From Desulfobacterales bacterium (lineage in GTDB: Bacteria; Desulfobacterota; DSM-4660; Desulfatiglandales; Desulfatiglandaceae): 11,529 nt of DNA. Position 1 is the stretch's first letter. Each line of letters begins with the position of its first letter. A program made the position numbers and the translations under genes. Below, one piece after another: positions 6,793 through 11,529 of the stretch. The notes below the pieces were generated by a model. That model made no database searches and was not told the DNA's origin. It saw only the letters and a program-made list of their open reading frames with translations. The DNA lies in the NCBI GenBank assembly GCA_022013615.1, contig JAKLQB010000512.1, positions 1 to 11,529 on the forward strand. The letters run 5' to 3'.

Positions 6793-7040
6793 TGCAAGGC
6801 AATATTGAAACCAGGGCGGCAAAGGAGGCTAATTCCCATTCAGGATTAGGCGATAATGGGGGCAGGCGTTCGGGCGTTGATCGGAGAAACTTCTGTTATA
6901 CTGTATACATTCCAGAGAGGAGGGTCGCGGATCGTAGGAGTGTCCTCGACCGCAGATGCGACCAAGATTGGATGAATTGGAGAGGTCGCAGAAATGGGAT
7001 AGATCGAAAAGTTTATTTGCACACCGTTAGATTAGCTTGA
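6792..7040 (+). CDS. Small basic protein with R-R-x-x-x-D-R-R repeats
   Basis: This encodes an 82-residue protein with repeated arginine/aspartate motifs: R-R-S-G-V-D-R-R at about 26-33, E-R-R-V-A-D-R-R-S-V-L-D-R-R at about 43-56, and R-R-N-G-I-D-R-K at about 66-73. Short tracts of this kind are common in Desulfobacterota, alone or in front of signalling domains, and their role is unclear. They resemble, but are not, the arginine motif of PilZ domains that bind cyclic di-GMP. ATG 6792 is used; a GTG at 6789 is directly before it in the same frame. The gene's own ribosome-binding site is weak, and an 8-codon leader ORF with a good site ends in TGATG at this start. No signal peptide or membrane segment is present. 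The damaged nrdR region begins about 190 bp downstream. Confidence 0.6.
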   Translation: MQGNIETRAAKEANSHSGLGDNGGRRSGVDRRNFCYTVYIPERRVADRRSVLDRRCDQDWMNWRGRRNGIDRKVYLHTVRLA

Positions 7041-7160
7041 AGTCCCTGACCTAAGGTAGGACCAACAATGTGTCTGCCCTATCATAAAATCAAAATGATC
7101 GCGGATGCCCTTGTCTAGGCAGGTATTCAGCGCCTCGGCAAAATGTCGCTCGGTCATCTT
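7035..7160 (-). CDS. Possible short minus-strand ORF or relic, 41 residues
   Basis: A minus-strand frame from ATG 7158-7160 to a stop at 7035-7037 overlaps the end of the repeat-protein gene by 6 bp. It reads plausibly (H-F-A-E-A-L-N-T-C-L-D-K-G-I-R-D-H-F-D-F), but has no recognisable family and a poor ribosome-binding site. It sits beside a tandem repeat and a truncated gene, so it may be a fragment carried in by the same rearrangement. Confidence 0.2.
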
Positions 7161-7178
7161 AAAGAAAAGAATAAAGAG

Positions 7179-7232
7179 AAAATAGAAAAAAGGGGACAGG
7201 CAAATAAAATAGAAAAAAGGGGACAGGCAAAT
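7179..7232. repeat. Perfect 27-bp tandem duplication at the nrdR breakpoint
   Basis: Positions 7179-7205 and 7206-7232 are identical. The unit contains AAAAAAGGGGACAGGCAAAT. GGGGACAGGC-type cores next to A-runs are, from recollection, frequent in palindromic repeats associated with REP-type tyrosine transposases, but no such transposase is present. Recognisable nrdR coding sequence begins one base later, at about 7234. Confidence 0.85.
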
Positions 7233-7233
7233 A

Positions 7234-7575
7234 ATACTTATCAAGAAAGATGGTAGGCGTGAGCCCTTTAACCGGGATAAAATTACAGAAGGGATAAAGA
7301 AGGCATGTCAGAAGAGGCCAGTCAGCATAACAATAATCGAGGAATTTGTTGACTCCTTTGAACTATACTTCCAGGAACTCGGGAAAAAAGAGGTTGACAG
7401 TAAAGAAGTTGGAGAGAGGGTCATAAATAGGCTCAAAAAATGGGATGAAGTAGCTTATGTCCGGTTTGCATCGGTTTACAGACAATTCAAGGATATAAAT
7501 GATTTTATTGTAGAACTTGAAGGCATTCTCAAGTCCAGAAGTGAACAGCAAAGGAAAGCAGACTACTTATCATGA
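7234..7575 (+). pseudogene. nrdR: nrdR remnant: ATP-cone domain without the zinc ribbon
   Basis: The frame from about 7234 to TGA 7573-7575 encodes about 113 residues that match the C-terminal two thirds of NrdR, the repressor of ribonucleotide reductase genes: K-K-D-G-R-R-E-P-F-N-R-D-K-I then A-C-Q-K-R-P-V-S and the signature D-E-V-A-Y-V-R-F-A-S-V-Y-R. This is the ATP-cone that binds nucleotides and sets the oligomeric state. The roughly 50-residue N-terminal zinc ribbon, which carries the DNA contacts, is missing. A stop at 7210-7212 closes the frame inside the tandem repeat and there is no ATG, GTG or Shine-Dalgarno site in a suitable place. The ATP-cone itself shows no frameshift or stop, so the loss looks recent. 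A functional copy is expected elsewhere in the genome. Confidence 0.88.
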
Positions 7576-7643
7576 AAAACATATTATCTATGAATTTTCG
7601 TTTAAATAGACCAAAAGTTTATCCTGGAAAAGGAGATAAATAA
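7572..7643 (+). CDS. Possible 23-codon ORF overlapping the nrdR stop (ATGA)
   Basis: ATG 7572 overlaps the nrdR stop codon as ATGA and the frame ends at TAA 7641-7643. The overlap is typical of coupled genes, but the product (M-K-N-I-L-S-M-N-F-R-L-N-R-P) is too short to identify and could be the head of a lost gene. Confidence 0.2.
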   Translation: MKNILSMNFRLNRPKVYPGKGDK

Positions 7644-7854
7644 AAAAATGAATGGCAGGATCTTATCTCAATCTATTGGGGAAGTAAGCTTTAAGGGGAT
7701 AACCCAGCCTGTTCAGGTATATAAAATTAGCCAATTTATATCATCGATAGAAAATTTATCCGGGAGAAATTCTTTCACAAGGCCCTCGGCTGCGATGGCA
7801 AGCAAATCACTAAATCCAGTTCCAGAATACTCACATGCGGCCTGTACCTCATGA
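7606..7854 (+). pseudogene. Tail fragment resembling a class III nucleotide cyclase
   Basis: The frame contains I-G-E-V-S-F-K-G-I-T-Q-P-V-Q-V-Y-K-I at about 7675-7728, the pattern (G-x-x-x-F/L-K-G-x-x-x-P-V-x-V-Y-x-V) that ends the catalytic domain of class III adenylate/guanylate cyclases. All catalytic motifs are absent, and only about 40 residues look homologous. An ATG at 7648 with AAGGAG 12 bases upstream could allow translation of 68 residues, but the last 40 do not resemble a cyclase. Most likely a relic of a decayed signalling gene. The match rests on one short motif, so the assignment is moderate. Confidence 0.45.
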
Positions 7855-7907
7855 TCCATACCAGTGCATGCTATCCAGAAATTTTCCAAGTAAAAGCGCG
7901 ACCCCAT
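7713..7907 (-). CDS. Unassigned minus-strand ORF, 64 residues
   Basis: The frame runs from ATG 7905-7907 to a stop at 7713-7715, just downstream of the GGDEF gene on the same strand. It reads like a folded soluble protein (G-F-S-D-L-L-A-I-A-A-E-G-L-V-K-E-F-L-P-D), better than the plus-strand frame it overlaps. There is no clear ribosome-binding site and no recognisable family. It may be a real small gene co-transcribed with the cyclase, a relic, or chance. Confidence 0.3.
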   Translation of the reverse strand: MGSRFYLENFWIACTGMDHEVQAACEYSGTGFSDLLAIAAEGLVKEFLPDKFSIDDINWLILYT

Positions 7908-7937
7908 TCATTATATTCATAGCACTCATCGCATCTC

Positions 7938-8969
7938 TTACTCATCTGGGTCCCATTTCAAGAAGAAGACCCTATTCTTTCCTTGCTCTTTGGCCGAGTA
8001 CATTGCCTTATCGGCCCTTTTCATGAAGGTCGAGAGTTCTTCCTCAGGCCAGTACTCAGCAACTCCAATGCTTACGGTCTTATGTCCCTTCTCGCCCAAT
8101 CCAGGAGAAAACACTTGAGACTCGAATCTTTTTCTAATCCTTTCTCCAGCATTAGTGGCATTTTCTCCCTCGGTTTCGGGCAATATCACAGTAAATTCCT
8201 CTCCACCATATCGATAGGCAGAATCCGTTTTCCTAAGACACCCTCGGATGACTCCCCCCAGTCGGGCCAATACCTTGTCGCCTTCCGGGTGACCGTAGGT
8301 ATCGTTATAATGTTTAAAATTATCAATATCCATCAATATCAAAGACAACGGGCGATTATAACGAGCAGCTCGTTCAATCTCTGACTTCAATTGGTTATGG
8401 TAATATCTGGAATTATAGAGTCCCGTAAGGGCGTCCGTTATGCTCAGTTCAAAATACCTTTTCTCGCTCTCCAGGAGGGCCTTCTCAGACTGCTTGCGCC
8501 GTATAATTCCTGCCACCACATCAGCCACTGCAAGGAGGAACTCCTCCTCTCTTTCGTTTCGAAGATGCCCTTCTTTTATATAAAGGACAATTACGCCCAA
8601 CACCTTGCCCATAAATATTATGGGGACACAGTAATGGCCATGAGGAGGCATGTCCCGATATCTTGTATCATGACGTTTATCCATACAGTCCGCGAACTCC
8701 ACAGTTCCCGATACTGCCGCTCTCCCGCAAAGGCATTTGCCAAAGGGAATGCGGGCACACATTTTTTGTATTTGGTCAGATAGCCCTCGCTGTGCTTTCA
8801 TCACAAGCACATCCGGATCTTCTTCGACCAAGAAAATGCCCCCTTTCAATTCCAGTTCAAACCATGGAAGGAAAATCACGTTTTCAATGACCAGGCCCAA
8901 CATCTCTTCCAAGGAAATGTCCTCCAGCGAAATGCTTAGCAGTTTATTTAGTACATGACCTTCGGCCAT
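7938..8969 (-). CDS. GAF-GGDEF diguanylate cyclase, 5' end replaced by an insertion sequence
   Basis: The 343-residue protein makes cyclic di-GMP from two GTP. A GAF domain occupies about residues 5-155, with the motif F-G-K-C-L-C-G-R-A-A and H-G-H-Y-C-V-P-I. A short coiled coil (157-172) leads to the GGDEF domain (about 173-340). The active site G-G-E-E-F is at 255-259 with metal ligand D214 (L-M-D-I-D-N-F-K). The inhibitory site R-K-T-D (246-249) lies five residues before it, as in product-inhibited enzymes, so activity looks intact. Only residues 6 onward are native. The first codons (M-A-E-G-H) come from the inverted repeat of the adjacent insertion sequence, whose inserted copy cut the gene from its membrane-segment end at 11371-11529. 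No Shine-Dalgarno site precedes the new ATG, so expression is uncertain. Confidence 0.9.
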   Translation of the reverse strand: MAEGHVLNKLLSISLEDISLEEMLGLVIENVIFLPWFELELKGGIFLVEEDPDVLVMKAQRGLSDQIQKMCARIPFGKCLCGRAAVSGTVEFADCMDKRHDTRYRDMPPHGHYCVPIIFMGKVLGVIVLYIKEGHLRNEREEEFLLAVADVVAGIIRRKQSEKALLESEKRYFELSITDALTGLYNSRYYHNQLKSEIERAARYNRPLSLILMDIDNFKHYNDTYGHPEGDKVLARLGGVIRGCLRKTDSAYRYGGEEFTVILPETEGENATNAGERIRKRFESQVFSPGLGEKGHKTVSIGVAEYWPEEELSTFMKRADKAMYSAKEQGKNRVFFLKWDPDE

Positions 8970-8999
8970 TGAAAATAATAGTTGACTTTAGTTAGGATA
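8954..8999 (+). repeat. Left terminal inverted repeat of the insertion sequence
   Basis: It pairs with 11323-11368 without gaps. The outer 17 bases are identical, and about 35 of 46 match overall, including an inner block TTGACTT that doubles as the -35 region of the transposase promoter. Transposase bound to the end could therefore repress its own gene. Confidence 0.85.
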
Positions 9000-9010
9000 T
9001 AGTGTATATG
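8982..9010 (+). promoter_or_regulatory. Transposase promoter within the left end
   Basis: TTGACT (8982-8987) and TATATG (9005-9010) are separated by 17 bp. Transcription would start near 9017, essentially at the ATG at 9018, which implies a leaderless or nearly leaderless message. No Shine-Dalgarno site lies before the start, in agreement. Confidence 0.5.
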
Positions 9011-9043
9011 GTTGCGTATGCTGAACGAAGCCATATGCAACCA
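9009..9043 (+). promoter_or_regulatory. Start-codon-sequestering hairpin of the transposase gene
   Basis: Bases 9009-9020 pair with 9032-9043 (12 bp, one G-U pair, 11-base loop). Both candidate start codons, TTG 9012 and ATG 9018, lie in the 5' arm. RNA reading in from outside would contain both arms, while RNA from the element's own promoter (start near 9017) would lack most of the 5' arm. This parallels the known protection of IS10 and IS50 from external transcription. Confidence 0.6.
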
Positions 9044-11330
9044 CAAGATCAAGATTGTTGCCGATAAGGGCGACGACCGCACAAAAAGCATCATAGCCTG
9101 GCTAAGTAGAATAGAAAAATCAGGATGTACAATAACAGAGTTCTTCGAGAAATACAACGTTCCGTTTAGCTGTTCACAATACTATCTCTATAAAAGAAGA
9201 TTGAAGGAGTTCGGGGAATCAGGCCTATGTGACAAAAGGAGTGAGGGAGGCAACAGGAAGCTCACCGGTGAAGGTGAGGCCTTCGTTGCGGGTTGTGTTG
9301 AGAGTAATTCAGACATAAGTTTACAATGGATACAGGAAGCGCTTAGCAAGAGATTTGGCATTACGTTGAGTCGGTCCGGTGTAACGAGGCTCCTTCAAAG
9401 ACTGAATCCTGATAGGCAGAAACGCACAAGAGGGAGGTGTCGAGAGCATGAGCATAAGGTGGAGCCTAAGCATAATTCGTGTGGAGGTTTTGAGTTGATA
9501 ATAGCACTGGCGTATCATCTTGGATGGCCGCAGATGACAGCAGATGCCATAAAAAAAAGTATTAAATCGCTTAAAAGAACAAAGGCTTTTAGGTACGCCG
9601 AAGGTTTTTTTGACAAAGAAGGACGTGATAAGTTTGGAAGATTTACAGCACAATACAATCAGCGTGAAGATGTCAGAAACAGCCGATTTGAATCTATTAC
9701 GGAAAAACGGCGTCAGAAGAATTGGAAATCGATGAATGTGATTCGCGATGATATAAGGACTATCGAGCGCAAAAGCTTAGCGATTCTGTCTCTTCCAGTA
9801 ATAACGATGAACGGAGGCATCCGAACAGTAGATTCAGCACTGGGTCAAGAGGTAAAGCACTTTGCTGGATTTAATTACAAGCAGAGCTCTTTGACAAAAT
9901 ACCTGAATGAATTAAAGTATCTTGGCGTGTCGGAGAATCTGCTCCAAAATGTAGTGACATTTTGGGCCAAATGCTGGGGGCCTGAGATGAAGGAGCTCAG
10001 CCACCGAACATTTCTGTGTTACTACATCGATGGTAATACAAAAGCTGTTTGGAGTTCAATGCGTGTGAAACAGAATAAAGTTACGATGATTGGACGGGTA
10101 ATGGGATGTTTGGAACACGTCTTTATCCATGATAGTTTTGGTCATCCGGTCTATTTTGAAACATATTCAGGCCATGGCCCATGCGGGGAGCATATTCTCG
10201 AGATGTTCGAGAAAATCGAGGGGACAATTCAAGAGGTGCCGGGTTCCAGGACGTCCGTTACCCGTGTGCTGATCATGGATGGAGCCAGTAACAGTGTAAA
10301 GACTCTCCGTGCCTTTGCATGTCAAGACAAATATCATTACATTACCCCTTTAGACGACAATCAGTGGAAAGAGCGAAGAATTAACAGTATAGGGCGACCT
10401 AAGCGCTACCGGTATGGCAAAGCAACTTTACGAGAGGTTGTTATAGAACTCGAAGACTCCCAGGAAAAAGGATATCTGATAAGAACACGTGCAATAAAGA
10501 TAGATTGGGATAATGGCAAGATGACAGTGTTGATCACGAGTCTTCCTGTGGAAACAGCAGGTCTCAGTGAGGTTGTGCGGTCGTACTTCGATCGGTGGCC
10601 AGCACAAGAGTTGCAATTCAAATCAATGAAATCCACAGTTTCCCTGCATAGAGTTGCGGGATATGGGAAACAGAAGGTCGAAGACGAGAAGGTTGCCCAA
10701 CGACAAGGCCATGCAGCGAAGATGATCAACAGATTAACGGACACTCTCAAGAAACCATTGGAAGAGATAGGAGCTCATGAGGAGTCAATAGCGAAGCTTA
10801 TCCCAAAGGAACGTCGCCTTCGGAATCAAAGCGAAATTATCCATGGCAAGCGGAAGCTACCTGAAAGGCTAAGAGAGCAGCTTGAATCGTATGGGAAACA
10901 AATTCAAAGTCATGAGAAGGAAATCAAAAAGATTGAAAAGGAGCACCTTGATCATTTTCGACTCCTTAGAAAGCACAGACGTGAATGGCTTCGCTTGCAG
11001 GGAAAAGAAACAGTCTACAAAGTCGATGTTGAGCTTGATCAGATAGTGACATTCCATCGAGTGAGTCTGGCAAATCTGTATGCGTACTTCATCAAGAATT
11101 TTCTAGGAGGGCAGCCAATGAGCATGACGGATCTTCTGCATAAAATCATTCACCTTCCCGCAACAATCAAGGAAACTGATGCTGTCCGCGAGATAATTCT
11201 GGATTACAACAAAAAAGACAAGTTGTTGATGGATAAACTCTCAGAGGCAATTGAAAAGATAAATGCCTTGCATGTCATTGGACCCCAAGGCAAAAGAATG
11301 GAGTTTTCTTTCGAAAAGCAGCTATCTTAA
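9018..11330 (+). CDS. DDE transposase of the insertion sequence
   Basis: The product has 770 residues. Numbering from ATG 9018, an N-terminal helix-turn-helix region (about 18-130; T-I-T-E-F-F-E-K-Y-N-V-P and a second unit S-R-S-G-V-T-R-L-L-Q-R-L) should bind the terminal repeats. The catalytic core shows D338 (Y-Y-I-D-G-N-T), D421 (L-I-M-D-G-A-S) and E531 within Y-F-D-R-W-P-A-Q-E-L-Q-F-K-S-M-K. That is Y-(2)-R-(4)-E-(6)-K, one residue longer between R and E than the usual IS4-superfamily signature. A charged, probably coiled-coil C-terminal extension (about 560-660) and a further domain follow, making the protein longer than typical IS4-type transposases. The frame is intact, so the element may be active. 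An in-frame TTG at 9012 is an alternative start; neither has a Shine-Dalgarno site. Confidence 0.88.
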   Translation: MLNEAICNHKIKIVADKGDDRTKSIIAWLSRIEKSGCTITEFFEKYNVPFSCSQYYLYKRRLKEFGESGLCDKRSEGGNRKLTGEGEAFVAGCVESNSDISLQWIQEALSKRFGITLSRSGVTRLLQRLNPDRQKRTRGRCREHEHKVEPKHNSCGGFELIIALAYHLGWPQMTADAIKKSIKSLKRTKAFRYAEGFFDKEGRDKFGRFTAQYNQREDVRNSRFESITEKRRQKNWKSMNVIRDDIRTIERKSLAILSLPVITMNGGIRTVDSALGQEVKHFAGFNYKQSSLTKYLNELKYLGVSENLLQNVVTFWAKCWGPEMKELSHRTFLCYYIDGNTKAVWSSMRVKQNKVTMIGRVMGCLEHVFIHDSFGHPVYFETYSGHGPCGEHILEMFEKIEGTIQEVPGSRTSVTRVLIMDGASNSVKTLRAFACQDKYHYITPLDDNQWKERRINSIGRPKRYRYGKATLREVVIELEDSQEKGYLIRTRAIKIDWDNGKMTVLITSLPVETAGLSEVVRSYFDRWPAQELQFKSMKSTVSLHRVAGYGKQKVEDEKVAQRQGHAAKMINRLTDTLKKPLEEIGAHEESIAKLIPKERRLRNQSEIIHGKRKLPERLREQLESYGKQIQSHEKEIKKIEKEHLDHFRLLRKHRREWLRLQGKETVYKVDVELDQIVTFHRVSLANLYAYFIKNFLGGQPMSMTDLLHKIIHLPATIKETDAVREIILDYNKKDKLLMDKLSEAIEKINALHVIGPQGKRMEFSFEKQLS

Positions 11331-11368
11331 TTTAAGTCAAATTAATTTACAAATGGCCGAAGGTCATG
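11323..11368 (-). repeat. Right terminal inverted repeat of the insertion sequence
   Basis: It is the reverse-oriented partner of 8954-8999. Its inner edge overlaps the end of the transposase gene (stop at 11328-11330). On the minus strand it adds a stop codon (11347-11349) to the interrupted cyclase gene. Confidence 0.85.
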
Positions 11369-11529
11369 ATTTGGGCCTGGAAACTTCGCCGGATTTCTTC
11401 TTTCCCTATCCTTTGCTTTGCGTAAAAGAGTCCTATAATTGCACTGAAAATCATGAAAGACAGGCTCCAGGGCAGCATCTCCAAGGAAAAGGATCGTAAG
11501 GGTTCTGAAAAAACGATGTCAAGGAGCGA
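11347..11529 (-). pseudogene. N-terminal part of the interrupted cyclase gene, with a membrane helix (runs off the window)
   Basis: On the minus strand the frame is open from the window edge through 53 native codons, then reads 7 codons into the insertion sequence (I-M-T-F-G-H-L) and stops at 11347-11349. It includes a clear transmembrane segment (M-L-P-W-S-L-S-F-M-I-F-S-A-I-I-G-L-F-Y-A) followed by a basic, helical stretch K-Q-R-I-G-K-E-E-I-R-R-S-F-Q, as expected for the inner edge of a membrane anchor leading into a signalling domain. If the element is removed (8955-11367) the frame continues directly as A-Q-I-V-L-N-K-L-L-S-I into the GAF domain at 8954 and below. The true start is outside the window. 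Confidence 0.75.

Larger units (their letters stand above)
8955..11367 (+). mobile_element. Complete insertion sequence of about 2.4 kb with one DDE transposase
   Basis: The element is bounded by inverted repeats beginning (C)ATGACCTTCGGCCATT at 8954-8970 and, reversed, at 11352-11368. It carries a single long transposase gene. No long target duplication is visible: only CATG is shared at the ends, and CATG is palindromic and part of the repeats. Taking the element as ATGACC...GGTCAT (2413 bp) and removing it rejoins the interrupted cyclase gene in frame, which argues for insertion without duplication. The family could not be assigned with certainty; the transposase has an IS4/IS1634-like Y-R-E-K region. 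Confidence 0.88.

Noticed and set aside
7179..7232. The two 27-bp repeats as the start of a CRISPR array
   Set aside because: The copies are directly adjacent with no spacer, there are only two, and no cas gene is present.
7983..8783. Two plus-strand frames of about 130 codons each
   Set aside because: They are antisense to the GAF-GGDEF gene, whose motifs are unambiguous.
8954..8957. CATG as a 4-bp target duplication of the insertion sequence
   Set aside because: CATG is palindromic and part of both inverted repeats, and counting it as a duplication would put the interrupted gene out of frame.

Overview
The window looks like accessory or intergenic-rich chromosome of an anaerobic Desulfobacterota-type bacterium (former Deltaproteobacteria). 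This is inferred from the families seen: a short XRE regulator next to a bactofilin, a multi-PAS protein with a LuxR-type C-terminus, a GAF domain with a G-K-C-L-C-G-R-A-A motif joined to GGDEF, and a small protein with R-R-x-x-x-D-R-R repeats. No rRNA or tRNA gene was seen.

Layout. Positions 1-740 hold repeats and relics: short tandem repeats, a 312-bp segment bounded by inverted repeats, a palindrome and a stop-bounded coding relic. An AT-rich promoter with perfect consensus hexamers follows and drives a 67-residue XRE regulator that seems to start at a non-canonical ATT (740-943). A strong terminator (1157-1192) comes next; its loop copies the 3' tail of 16S rRNA. Then come a bactofilin (1266-1781), about 600 bp with no clear gene, a single-GAF protein (2377-2940), a 727-residue PAS-GAF-PAS-PAS-LuxR regulator (3279-5462), a single-domain response regulator (5882-6286), a small hypothetical protein (6405-6641) and a small R-R/D-R-R repeat protein (6792-7040) that may be coupled to an 8-codon leader ORF.

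Positions 7041-7900 are damaged sequence. A perfect 27-bp tandem repeat abuts an nrdR gene that has lost its zinc-ribbon end (7234-7575), followed by what looks like the tail of a class III nucleotide cyclase.

The right part is an interrupted gene. A complete insertion sequence of about 2.4 kb (8955-11367) with 46-bp imperfect terminal inverted repeats and one DDE transposase gene sits inside a minus-strand gene for a membrane-anchored GAF-GGDEF diguanylate cyclase. The membrane-segment end lies to the right (11371 to the window edge) and the GAF-GGDEF end to the left (7938-8954). Removing the element without any target duplication rejoins the two halves in frame. The element's left end also supplies an ATG in frame with the truncated cyclase. 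A 12-bp hairpin covers the transposase start codon, arranged so that read-through RNA would fold it while RNA from the element's own promoter would not.

How the genes work together. Most intact genes are signalling proteins (GAF, PAS, receiver, GGDEF), but they are separated by long gaps and no operon is evident. I did not find a clear new multi-gene system. The strongest observations are the insertion sequence's control region and its consequences for the cyclase gene, the truncated nrdR, and the anti-Shine-Dalgarno terminator loop.
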